DNA from: Curtobacterium flaccumfaciens
GTDB lineage: Bacteria; Actinomycetota; Actinomycetes; Actinomycetales; Microbacteriaceae
Assembly: GCF_004361695.1 (NCBI RefSeq)
Contig: NZ_SNVW01000007.1
Coordinates: 124,001-188,000, forward strand
Length of the DNA stretch: 64,000 nucleotides
Reading direction: 5' to 3'
Position 1 is the first letter of the stretch, and each line of letters begins with the position of its first letter. This document shows, piece by piece, positions 24,083 to 31,615 of the stretch. Below the pieces are notes generated by a model that ran no database searches, was not told where the DNA came from, and saw only the letters and a list, made by a program, of their open reading frames with translations. A program made the translations under genes and the position numbers.

Positions 24083-25881
24083 GCACCCTGCCCCCGACCG
24101 GCTCGCTGATCCCGGTCGACGCCCCGTTCTCCGCCGCGCAGGAGTCCTGGCTCGCCGGGTTCATCGCGGGCATCGCCGCAGCCGGCAAGAAGGCGTCGGT
24201 CGCCGCACCCACGACGACGATCGACGTGCTCTTCGGCACGCAGACCGGCAACGCCGAGTTCCTGGCCGACGAACTCGTCGCCGGCGCGAAGGCCCGCGGG
24301 CTCGGCGGCCGCGCGAGCGCGCTCGACGCCGTCACGCCGGAGCAGCTCGCCGAGATGTCCCACGTGCTCGTGGTCACCTCGACGTACGGCGAGGGCGAGA
24401 TGCCCGACAACGCCGGCCTGTTCTGGGACGCCGTGCAGGCGAGCACCGTGCCGCGGCTCGAGGGGCTGCAGTACGCCGTCCTCGGGCTCGGCGACACCAG
24501 CTACGACGAGTTCTGCCAGGCCGGCAAGCTCCTCGACACCCGCTTCGAACAGCTCGGCGCGACGCGGGTCCACGACCGCGTGGACTGCGACGTGGACTTC
24601 GAGGACCAGGCCGCGCTCTGGACCGCCGCGGTCCTCGACCGGCTCGCGGCCGAGGCGGGCGTGCAGCCCGGTGCGGGAGCCGCCGCTGCGGGCGCCCCCG
24701 GCGCCGGACCGGCCACGACGGCCTCCGCAGCCGGCGGGGCGGGGTCGAGCCGCGCCTCCAGGCCGGGTTCCCAGTGGAACAAGCGCAACCCGTACCCGTC
24801 GGCGCTGGTCGAGAACCGGCTGCTCTCCTCGCCGCGCAGCGCGAAGGAGATCCGGCACTACGAGTTCGACCTGGGCGACTCCGGCATCGAGTACGCCGCC
24901 GGTGACGCCCTCGCGGTGGTGCCCGTCAACGACGAGGTGTTCGTCGAACAGCTGCTCGAGCAGGTCGGCGCGAACGGCGGCGAGGCGCTCGACGGACGGC
25001 CGATCGCCGAGGTCCTCCGGACCGACCGCGAGATCCGGACGCCGTCGAAGGACCTCATCGCGGACCTCGTGCAGCGCGCACCGTCGAGCGAGCTCGCGGC
25101 CGTCGTCTCGCACGGCGACAAGCACGAGCTGGACCGGTGGCTCTGGGGCCGCGACGTCCTCGACCTGCTCCGCGACGCCGGACCGGCGGCGCCCGGACTC
25201 GACGAGCTGCTGCCGAACCTCCGGCCGCTGCAGGCGCGGCAGTACTCGATCTCGTCGAGCCCGCTGGCGCACCCGGACCGCATCCACCTGACCATCGCGT
25301 CGGTCCGGTACGGCGACCCGCACCGGATGTACGCCGGCGTCGCGTCGACGTTCCTCGCCGACCGGGTCTCCCCCGACGGCACGGTCGACGTCTACCTGCA
25401 GCCGAACGCCGCGTTCGGGGTGCCGGCGGACGACAGCGCCCCGATGATCATGATCGGGCCGGGCACCGGCATCGCACCGTTCCGCGGGTTCCTGCACGAG
25501 CGTGCGGTCTCCGGTGCCACCGGCCGGAACTGGCTGTTCTTCGGCGACCAGCACCGCGACACCGACTTCGTGTACGAGGACGAACTGACCTCGCTGCAGG
25601 AGCAGGGCGTGCTCGACCGCCTCGACCTGGCGTTCTCGCGCGACCAGGCCGAGAAGGTCTACGTGCAGACCCGCATGCTCGAGCAGGGCGCGGAGCTGTA
25701 CCGGTGGCTCGAGGACGGCGGGCACGTGTACGTGTGCGGCGACGCCTCGCGGATGGCGAAGGACGTCGAGTCGGCGCTGCTGTCGGTCATCGGCACGCAG
25801 CGCGGCCGCGGCGAGGACGACGCGCAGGCGTACCTGGCCGACATGCGGCGCGGGAAGCGGTACGTCCGCGACGTGTACTGA
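24079..25881 (+). CDS. CysJ-like diflavin reductase (FMN/FAD/NADPH)
   Basis: This 600-residue protein matches sulfite reductase alpha subunits. An N-terminal FSAAQESWLAGFIAGI segment is followed by the flavodoxin domain, with IDVLFGTQTGNAEFLADEL for FMN phosphate and VLVVTSTYGEGEMPDNA. An Ala/Gly-rich linker lies at about residues 195-230. The FAD domain contains LQARQYSISSSPLAHPDRIH, the NADPH domain contains MIMIGPGTGIAPFRGFL, and HVYVCGDASRMAKDVE and the terminal YVRDVY are typical. It would pass electrons from NADPH to a partner. The 4-nt overlap with the gltB-like gene, and the absence of a hemoprotein or gltD gene, suggest the partner is the synthase-like protein. The linker contains a 20-nt copy of a family A half-palindrome (24746-24765). 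Confidence 0.9.
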   Translation: MSTLPPTGSLIPVDAPFSAAQESWLAGFIAGIAAAGKKASVAAPTTTIDVLFGTQTGNAEFLADELVAGAKARGLGGRASALDAVTPEQLAEMSHVLVVTSTYGEGEMPDNAGLFWDAVQASTVPRLEGLQYAVLGLGDTSYDEFCQAGKLLDTRFEQLGATRVHDRVDCDVDFEDQAALWTAAVLDRLAAEAGVQPGAGAAAAGAPGAGPATTASAAGGAGSSRASRPGSQWNKRNPYPSALVENRLLSSPRSAKEIRHYEFDLGDSGIEYAAGDALAVVPVNDEVFVEQLLEQVGANGGEALDGRPIAEVLRTDREIRTPSKDLIADLVQRAPSSELAAVVSHGDKHELDRWLWGRDVLDLLRDAGPAAPGLDELLPNLRPLQARQYSISSSPLAHPDRIHLTIASVRYGDPHRMYAGVASTFLADRVSPDGTVDVYLQPNAAFGVPADDSAPMIMIGPGTGIAPFRGFLHERAVSGATGRNWLFFGDQHRDTDFVYEDELTSLQEQGVLDRLDLAFSRDQAEKVYVQTRMLEQGAELYRWLEDGGHVYVCGDASRMAKDVESALLSVIGTQRGRGEDDAQAYLADMRRGKRYVRDVY

Positions 25882-26152
25882 CCCGCGGCGCGCGACGGAG
25901 CGCGCTGTCCGCCGCCCCGGTGCGGAACCCGAATCCACGCCGGGGCGGCGGCGAGGGAGCGTGCACGACCGGGGAGGCCCCTGATCCGGGACTCCCACGT
26001 GGATCCCCCTCGACCGCGGACGTGTCCACTCCGGTTCCCTGTTCCGGCGAGGACCGCACACGCGGTACCAGCACCGTACGTGGATGCGGCCGGTCGTGGA
26101 ACCCGTTGACCGACGATGATCCCTGTGGTATTCCTCCGTCGCGGCCCGGCGC

Positions 26153-26554
26153 TCAGCCCCCGTCGCCGCCGGGAGCCTGGTCCTCCTCGGACGCGTCCTC
26201 GGCGTCCCCCGGCACCACGGCCCGCGACCACGCGGAGTCGTCCGCCGTGCTCGTGTCGGCCGGCTCCGGGGTCAGGACGAGTCCGGCACCCGAGGTCGCT
26301 CCGGCGTAGAGCTCCTCGAGCCAGCTGCGGTTGATCGACGGCACGCGGCTGCCGCCGAACTTGAAGTGGAGACTGACGTTCGGGTGCAGCCAGATGCTGC
26401 TGCGGCCGTTGCCGTGGATGACGTCGTCCTTCCACGAGAACAGGAAGCGGTGCTCGCGTCGGAGCATGTTGACGATCACGATCTGCAGGTGCGTGAGGGC
26501 ACGGTCGTCGATCCGGAGGTCGACGACCTCGCCGTCGTAGATGAGCTGACCCAT
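26153..26554 (-). CDS. Small conserved Microbacteriaceae-type protein (DUF7882-like)
   Basis: The first 90 residues match small proteins I associate with Microbacteriaceae and that databases often mislabel as ATP-dependent DNA ligase: MGQLIYDGEVVDLRIDDRAL, then HLQIVIVNMLRREHRFLFSW and SIWLHPNVSLHFKF. No ligase active-site motif (KxDG) is present, so the ligase label would be wrong. The C-terminal 40 residues are acidic and low-complexity (DASEEDQAPGGDGG). The role is unknown. The ATG at 26554 was chosen because the conserved block starts there. It is divergent from the ArsR gene at 26614. Confidence 0.75.
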   Translation of the reverse strand: MGQLIYDGEVVDLRIDDRALTHLQIVIVNMLRREHRFLFSWKDDVIHGNGRSSIWLHPNVSLHFKFGGSRVPSINRSWLEELYAGATSGAGLVLTPEPADTSTADDSAWSRAVVPGDAEDASEEDQAPGGDGG

Positions 26555-26599
26555 GAGTCCTTGTACACCGGAGGGGTTGTGGGGCGGGCGGGACGCGCG

Positions 26600-26622
26600 T
26601 AACGTGCAACCAAATGGTTGTA
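26600..26622 (+). promoter_or_regulatory. Leaderless -10 and overlapping operator of the arsR-type gene
   Basis: A TAACGT hexamer (26600-26605) lies eight bases before the ATG at 26614. The inverted repeat TGCAACCA (26605-26612), AA, TGGTTGTA (26615-26622) spans the predicted transcription start and the start codon itself, with one mismatch between arms. It looks like an autoregulatory site. Confidence 0.6.
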
Positions 26623-26988
26623 CGAATCGAACTGAGCGACACCGAGGTCGACCGGGTCTTCCACGCCCTGGCCGACGCGACCCGGCGTGACATCGTCCGT
26701 CGCACCCTCGTCGGCGGCGCGTCCGTGAGCGAGCTCGCCGACGCCTACGCCATGTCGTTCGCCGCCGTCCAGAAGCACGTGGCCGTCCTCGAAGGAGCGG
26801 GACTCGTGACGAAGCACCCTCGCGGCCGCACCCGGATCGTGCGCGCCGAACCGAGCCAGATCGACCGGGTCCGCGGTCTGCTCGACACCTACGCGGACCT
26901 CTGGCGCGGCCGGATCGACCGGCTCGACGCACTGCTCGGGGACGACCCCGACCGGGCCCGTCCCACCGACACCCAGCACAGGAGCTGA
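26614..26988 (+). CDS. ArsR-family winged-helix regulator
   Basis: The 124-residue protein has an ArsR/SmtB-like winged helix: DRVFHALADATRRDIVRRTL, then VSELADAYAMSFAAVQKHVA with recognition-helix residues, and AGLVTKHPRGRTRIVRAEPS as wing. It lacks the metal-binding Cys pair of metal sensors and belongs to the group that is genetically paired with SRPBCC proteins. The downstream SRPBCC gene begins three bases after its stop, so the two form an operon. A palindrome overlaps its start codon, which suggests autorepression. Confidence 0.9.
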   Translation: MVVRIELSDTEVDRVFHALADATRRDIVRRTLVGGASVSELADAYAMSFAAVQKHVAVLEGAGLVTKHPRGRTRIVRAEPSQIDRVRGLLDTYADLWRGRIDRLDALLGDDPDRARPTDTQHRS

Positions 26989-26990
26989 CC

Positions 26991-27977
26991 ATGCCGACCA
27001 CGTCCGTCCACACCGATCCCGAGGAACTCACGATGACGCTGGTCGCCGAGTTCCCGGTGCCCGTCGAGCGACTCTGGGGCGCCTTCGCCGACCCGCGGCA
27101 GCTCGAGCGCTTCTGGGGCCCGCCCGGGTTCCCCGCGACCTTCACGTCGTTCGACCTGCGCCCGGGCGGCCTCGCCCACTACCGGATGACCTCGCCGCAG
27201 AACGAGCGGTTCCACGCCCTCTGGCAGGTCACCGCGGTCGAGGAACCCGAGCGGATCACCTTCCGCGACCTGTTCTCCGACGCGGACGGCACGGTCGACG
27301 AGTCCCTGCCGGCGAGCGAGACCGTCCTGTCGTTCGAGCGCGTCGGGGAGGGCTCCCGCGTCACGGTGCTGACCTCGTTCGAGTCCTCCGCCGACCTCGA
27401 CGCCATGATCCAGATGGGCATGCTCGAGGGCTACGAGCAGGCGTTCGGGCAGCTCGACACGGTGCTCGCCGACCTGCGGGAGTACGCGCTCGGCAAGGGC
27501 ACCGTCACCGAGCTCGTCGACGACACCCACGTGCGCATCACCCGCGCGTTCGAGGCACCGCAGCACCTGCTCTGGCGTGCCCACACCGAGCCGGAGCTGA
27601 TGCGCCGCTGGCTGCTCGGCCCGGACGGGTGGGAGATGACCGCGTGCGAGAACGACCTCGTCGTCGGCGGGTCGTTCCGGCAGGCGTGGGCACCGGTCGG
27701 CGACACCGCGGGCGAGGCGTTCGGCTTCGAGGGCGAGAACCTCGTCATCGAGCCCGAGCGCCGCATGGTCACCACCGAGCGGATGACCGGTGCGCCGTTC
27801 CCCGCCAACGTCAACGACCTGCAGTTCGCCGAGGCCGACGGCGTCACCCTCATGACGCTGCTCATCACCTACCCCGACCAGGCCCAGCGAGACATGATCC
27901 TCGCGACCGGCATGACCGACGGGATGGAGACGAGCTACCAGCGGCTCGAGCGCGAGGTGCTGACCGCCGCCGCGTGA
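26991..27977 (+). CDS. Tandem SRPBCC (AHSA1-like) domain protein
   Basis: This 328-residue protein contains two START-like SRPBCC modules in one chain. Module one (about residues 10-160) has EFPVPVERLWGAFADPRQLE and FWGPPGFPATFTSFDLRPGG. Module two (about 165-328) has RITRAFEAPQHLLWRAHTEP and RRWLLGPDGWEMTACEND. Each is a complete hydrophobic-pocket fold of the kind usually encoded as a single 150-residue protein beside an ArsR gene. It likely binds a hydrophobic ligand; the two modules differ in sequence and may have separate roles. The preceding ArsR gene is the likely regulator. Confidence 0.9.
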   Translation: MPTTSVHTDPEELTMTLVAEFPVPVERLWGAFADPRQLERFWGPPGFPATFTSFDLRPGGLAHYRMTSPQNERFHALWQVTAVEEPERITFRDLFSDADGTVDESLPASETVLSFERVGEGSRVTVLTSFESSADLDAMIQMGMLEGYEQAFGQLDTVLADLREYALGKGTVTELVDDTHVRITRAFEAPQHLLWRAHTEPELMRRWLLGPDGWEMTACENDLVVGGSFRQAWAPVGDTAGEAFGFEGENLVIEPERRMVTTERMTGAPFPANVNDLQFAEADGVTLMTLLITYPDQAQRDMILATGMTDGMETSYQRLEREVLTAAA

Positions 27978-28021
27978 CCGCCGCCGGCCGCCCGGCCGGC
28001 TGGCCGCCCGGCCGGCCGGCC

Positions 28022-28076
28022 GAGATCGCACTTCGTGACGCACCCGTGCCGCGAGGACCGACCAGACTGCGATCTC
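28022..28076. repeat. Long-loop inverted repeat in the convergent region 27978-28303
   Basis: Arms GAGATCGCA (28022-28030) and TGCGATCTC (28068-28076) are perfect and enclose 37 nt. It is one of three different inverted repeats packed into the 326-nt gap between the SRPBCC and HMG-CoA synthase genes. The rest of the gap is GC low-complexity (27978-28020 and 28260-28303), and I see no gene in it. Confidence 0.6.
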
Positions 28077-28092
28077 ACGCCCCCGACTTGGG

Positions 28093-28150
28093 CGGCTGAC
28101 GGCCTGGAGGCGCGGTGCCCGCTGGCACCGCGCCTCCAGGCCGTCAGCCG
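28093..28150. terminator. Family A palindrome with 27-bp perfect stem
   Basis: Stem 28093-28119 pairs without mismatch with 28124-28150 around a CGCT loop. The outer arm includes CTGACGGCCTGGAGGCGCGG. It lies between convergent genes and is the strongest bidirectional terminator candidate in the window. Confidence 0.8.
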
Positions 28151-28203
28151 GTCGCGTCTCGTGCGCGGAAGCGACCGACCGCGGCCGCGCACCGCCGTCC
28201 CCC

Positions 28204-28258
28204 TCGCGAAAGCGACGGATCGCCGCGAACCTTCCGCGGCGATCTGTCGCTTTCGCGA
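28204..28258. repeat. 24-bp inverted repeat with TCGCGAAAGCGAC arms
   Basis: Arms 28204-28227 (TCGCGAAAGCGACGG...) and 28235-28258 pair with one mismatch around AACCTTC. It is immediately downstream of the HMG-CoA synthase stop on the minus strand and may act as its terminator. Its arms contain GCGACGGATCG, distantly reminiscent of family B. Confidence 0.65.
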
Positions 28259-28303
28259 AACCGGGCGGGCCGGGTCGGGCCGGGCAGGCCAGCCCGCGGG
28301 CCG

Positions 28304-29479
28304 TCAGGCCCGGCCGGCCGCCTCGTAGTGGCGGGCGCCGCCGCGCACGCCCGCGAAGCGGTACGGCGCGGTGGTCACGCGCGGACGCTCGACGTCCTCG
28401 CTCGTGGCAGCTCCGGCGGCGTGCAGCTCGCGGTAGGCGTCGACCGTCAGCGGGACCCGGGCGTCGAGCAGCTCGCGCACGCGGCCCACGCGGCGGTGGT
28501 CACGGTAGGTCGGCCGGACGATGCCGGTGATCAGCTCGCCGACACTGCCGGAGCCGTAGCTGAACAGCGCGATGCGCTCCCCGCCGAGGTCGTCGTCGAG
28601 GTCGAGCAGCGCCGCCAGCCCGATCCAGAGCGACGCCGTGTAGGTGTTGCCGGTCTGCCGGTTGTAGGTGAACCCGGTCGCGAGCTCGGACTCGTCGAAC
28701 GGCACCCCGACGTGCTGCGTCAGCTTCCGGTGCGCCTTGATCGCCATCTTCGTGAACGGCTGGTGGTGGACGAACCGCACGATGTCCTCGTACGCCGGTC
28801 CGCCCTGCGCCGCGAGGTCGTCCCACGCGCCGACGAAGGCGTTCACGTACGCGCTCACCGACAGGCGACCGTCGACCAGGGCGGTCGAGCGGTCGTTCGG
28901 ACGCCAGAAGTCGTCGACGTCCGCGGTGAAGACCCCGGCGGCGGGTTCCAGCTCGATGAGGTCCGGGTCGGCCGCGATGAGGATCGCGGCGGCGCCGGCG
29001 CCCTGCGTGGGCTCGGCGGCGGTGTCGACGTCGTACCGGGCGACGTCCGCGGCGATGACGAGCACCCGCTCGTGCGGCGCGCGGGCGACGATGCCGAGGG
29101 CGAGCTGCACGGCCGCGGTCCCGCCGTAGCAGGCCTGCTTCAGCTCGACGACGCGGACGTTCTGCGGCAGGCCGAGCAGCCCGTGCACGAACACCCCGGC
29201 CGCCTTCGACTGGTCGACGCCGGACTCGGTCGCGAAGAGCACCGTGCGGATGCCCTCGACGCCGTGCCGGTCGACGATCTCCTTCGCGGCCGCGGCGCCC
29301 ATCGTGACGATGTCCTCATCGGCGGCGGGCACACTGAACGCGTCCTGCCCGATGCCGACGTGGTACTTCGCCGGGTCGACGCCGAGGCGCTCGGCCAGGT
29401 CGTCGAGCTCGAGGACGTGGTGTCCGGTCGCGATCGCGATGTCGTGGATGCCGACGGAGAGCGGCTGCGGCGTGGTCAT
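28304..29479 (-). CDS. hmgS: Hydroxymethylglutaryl-CoA synthase
   Basis: The 391-residue enzyme condenses acetyl-CoA with acetoacetyl-CoA to HMG-CoA, the first committed step of the mevalonate pathway. The catalytic residues are visible: Glu in LFATESGVDQSKAAG, Cys in VELKQACYGGTAAVQLAL and His in IVRFVHHQPFTKMAIKAH. NRQTGNTYTASLWIGLAALL and LFSYGSGSVGELI are the other family blocks. Length is as in bacterial HMGS. It is the last gene of the operon, and its ATG overlaps the HMG-CoA reductase stop (ATGA). A palindrome cluster follows. Confidence 0.95.
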   Translation of the reverse strand: MTTPQPLSVGIHDIAIATGHHVLELDDLAERLGVDPAKYHVGIGQDAFSVPAADEDIVTMGAAAAKEIVDRHGVEGIRTVLFATESGVDQSKAAGVFVHGLLGLPQNVRVVELKQACYGGTAAVQLALGIVARAPHERVLVIAADVARYDVDTAAEPTQGAGAAAILIAADPDLIELEPAAGVFTADVDDFWRPNDRSTALVDGRLSVSAYVNAFVGAWDDLAAQGGPAYEDIVRFVHHQPFTKMAIKAHRKLTQHVGVPFDESELATGFTYNRQTGNTYTASLWIGLAALLDLDDDLGGERIALFSYGSGSVGELITGIVRPTYRDHRRVGRVRELLDARVPLTVDAYRELHAAGAATSEDVERPRVTTAPYRFAGVRGGARHYEAAGRA

Positions 29480-30540
29480 GCGGCACCTCCGGCCGGCTTC
29501 GCGCCGCGGCGTTCCATCGCGACGTGCGCGGCCATCAGCTCGCCCGGGTTGGTCTGCGCGGCGAGCAGCGAGAGCTCCCCGCAGAGGACGGTGGCGGCGC
29601 ACAGGGCAGCGAGGCGGCGGGCGTTCGCGCCGGGCTCCCGGTCCTCGCGGCAGCCGAGGCGCACGAGGGCGTCCTCCACGACGGGCAGGTCGCCGCCCTT
29701 GCCGTTGCCGACCGTGCCGACGATGAGGTGCGGGAGCGAGGTGGCGAAGTACAGGTCGCCGTCGCGGTCCTCGGCGCTCGTGATGCCCTGGGAGCCCTCG
29801 ACGATGTTCGCGGCGTCCTGCCCGGTGGCCAGGTAGAACCCGAGCAGCATGTTCGCGTAGTGCGCGTTCGCGGAGCGGATGGCCCCGGCGATGGTCGACC
29901 CGACGAGGTTCTTCGCGACGTTGAGCTCGGCGATCCGCGCGGCCGACGACCGCAGGCGCTTCTCGACGATCTCACCCGGGATGACGATCTCGGCGATCGT
30001 GTTCCGGCCACGGCCACGGATGCCGTTCACGGCGGTGGCCTTCTTGTCGGTGCAGAAGTTCCCCGAGACGGACACGTACCGCAGGCCCGGCTCCCACGCG
30101 AGGATCGCCGGCAGCAGCTTGTCCGCCGCCTGCGTGACCATGTTGTGCCCGGAGGCGTCGCCCGTGGTGAACGCGAAGCGCAGGAACAGCAGGTCCCCGA
30201 CGATCTCCGGGTGCACCTCGATGAGCTTGGCGAACCGGCTCTGCCCGGCGACGATCTGCGCGAGCTCGTCCTGCCGGGCGAGGATGCGTCCGGTCGCCAG
30301 GTGGGCGGCGGCCGCGCTGTCGGCACGGACCACGACGGAACGGGTCATGCGCTCGTCGACGACGGTCGACACGATGCCGCCCTCGACCATGCGCGAGACA
30401 CGGGCGCCACGGCCGACGGACGGCCAGAGCGGCGACTCGTACGTGGCGAGCGGCACCTCGTGCTCGCCCTCCACGGCGTTGCCGCTGATGCGGATCGGCC
30501 CCACCCACTTCGTGGGGATCGGGGTCAGCAGGTCAGTCAT
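29476..30540 (-). CDS. mvaA: Hydroxymethylglutaryl-CoA reductase
   Basis: The 354-residue enzyme reduces HMG-CoA to mevalonate. The pattern resembles class I reductases (NADPH-type): AFTTGDASGHNMVTQAAD holds the catalytic Asp, SVSGNFCTDKKATAVNGI holds the Lys in DKK, and AEIVIPGEIVEKRL follows. The substrate-contact Glu lies in VPLATYESPLW, and VGNGKGGDLP occurs near the C-terminus. Length fits streptomycete-type catalytic domains without a membrane anchor. It overlaps the phosphomevalonate kinase gene by eight bases and hmgS by four, inside a tightly packed five-gene operon. Confidence 0.95.
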   Translation of the reverse strand: MTDLLTPIPTKWVGPIRISGNAVEGEHEVPLATYESPLWPSVGRGARVSRMVEGGIVSTVVDERMTRSVVVRADSAAAAHLATGRILARQDELAQIVAGQSRFAKLIEVHPEIVGDLLFLRFAFTTGDASGHNMVTQAADKLLPAILAWEPGLRYVSVSGNFCTDKKATAVNGIRGRGRNTIAEIVIPGEIVEKRLRSSAARIAELNVAKNLVGSTIAGAIRSANAHYANMLLGFYLATGQDAANIVEGSQGITSAEDRDGDLYFATSLPHLIVGTVGNGKGGDLPVVEDALVRLGCREDREPGANARRLAALCAATVLCGELSLLAAQTNPGELMAAHVAMERRGAKPAGGAA

Positions 30541-31615
30541 CGACGCTCCCTTCGGGCGCTTGCACCGCGACGCTGAGGTGTCTGATGTCGTGCGCCTCCC
30601 AGGCGCGGTGGATGCCGGCGAGGTCGGTCTCCGCCGGGACGAGCGCGATGCCGCAGTCGCCGCCGCCGGCGCCGGACGGCTTCGCCGCCCCGCCCGCGGC
30701 CTCGACGACGTCGCACAGGGTGGCGAGGCGTTCGGTCTCGATCTGCGAGCCGACGGACTCGCCGAGGCGCTGCAGCAACCCACGTGCGCGGCGGAGCGCG
30801 CCGAGCGTGCGGTCCGCGTCGCCGGTCTGGAGGCCCGTGGTCAGGTCGTCGACACAGGTCCGGCTCTCGTCGAGGAACGCCTGGTACCCGCCGTTGCGGT
30901 GCCGGCGGACGACGCCGACGAGCTTCGTGGTGGACGCCGGCGAACCGGTCCACCCGACGAGGAGCTCGAGGTTCTCCGGCGCCGGGAGGCGCTGGACGTC
31001 GAAGCCCTCCCAGGCCTCGGCGTCACCGAGGATGTCCGTCACGCTGCGCCGGTCGAGCTGCGCGGCGAGGCGCTCGCGGTCCGGTGCGCTGTAGCGGAGC
31101 CAGCCGCCGAAGGTGCTCGCCGCGAGGTCACCGCCGGAGGCGCGCGGGTTCACCCGGATCGTCGCGAGCAGGGCGACCTGGAAGCGCTTCCGCTGCGAGA
31201 GCCCGAGGCCGTAGAAGCGGTCGAGGGCGCCGACCGTGGCGACCGTCACCGCCGCCGACGACCCGAGCCCGAACTTCCGGCCGCTGGCGTCGTCGAGCTG
31301 GCTGTGGATCCGCAGGTCGTGGAAGCGCGGCGCGATGCCCTGCTCGCCGCGGAGCTTCTCGACGAGGTCGATCGTCGCCATCACGTAGTCGTAGGGGTGG
31401 TGCTCGGTGTCGAGCGCGATGCCGTCCTCGGCGCGGGTCCAGGTGAGCGGCAGGTGCCCGTACTCCTCGGAGTGCACGCTGCCGGCGCCGTGGCCCTCGG
31501 TCACCCGGGCCGTGATGGCGCGGTCGAGGGCGATGAGCACGGACGGCTGGCCCGGCTCGACGACGGCGTACTCGCCCGCGACGAACAGCTTGCCGTGGGC
31601 ACGGAACTCGATCAC
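30533..31615 (-). CDS. mvaK2: Phosphomevalonate kinase (GHMP family)
   Basis: The 360-residue GHMP kinase phosphorylates mevalonate 5-phosphate. Motif 1 is FRAHGKLFVAGEYAVVEPGQ, motif 2 (ATP loop) is RKFGLGSSAAVTVATVGAL, and motif 3 is GGAAKPSGAGGGDCGIAL near the C-terminus. VNPRASGGDLAASTFGGWL is typical of phosphomevalonate kinases and separates it from the mevalonate kinase at the operon head. The GTG start overlaps the decarboxylase stop (GTGA). Confidence 0.94.
   Translation of the reverse strand: MIEFRAHGKLFVAGEYAVVEPGQPSVLIALDRAITARVTEGHGAGSVHSEEYGHLPLTWTRAEDGIALDTEHHPYDYVMATIDLVEKLRGEQGIAPRFHDLRIHSQLDDASGRKFGLGSSAAVTVATVGALDRFYGLGLSQRKRFQVALLATIRVNPRASGGDLAASTFGGWLRYSAPDRERLAAQLDRRSVTDILGDAEAWEGFDVQRLPAPENLELLVGWTGSPASTTKLVGVVRRHRNGGYQAFLDESRTCVDDLTTGLQTGDADRTLGALRRARGLLQRLGESVGSQIETERLATLCDVVEAAGGAAKPSGAGGGDCGIALVPAETDLAGIHRAWEAHDIRHLSVAVQAPEGSVDD

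Noticed and set aside
24079..25881. Annotation as a dedicated sulfite reductase alpha subunit (cysJ)
   Set aside because: The domain match is good, but no cysI or other sulfur gene is present and the gene is coupled to a gltB-like gene, so the specific role is left open.
26106..26134. TTGACC-N17-TATTCC promoter-like pair on the plus strand
   Set aside because: It points into the 3' end of a minus-strand gene with no plus-strand gene after it before 26614, which has its own promoter. An antisense transcript is possible but not supported.
26153..26554. ATP-dependent DNA ligase
   Set aside because: Database names for similar proteins suggest it, but the sequence has no KxDG nucleotidyltransferase motif and is only 133 residues.
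31123..31145. GGAGGCGCG matches at about 31135 and 57437 as further family A half-elements
   Set aside because: They share only nine bases, lack the CTGG extension and sit in conserved codons (Ala-Ser-Gly of PMK, Arg-Ala of OleA), so chance is the better explanation.
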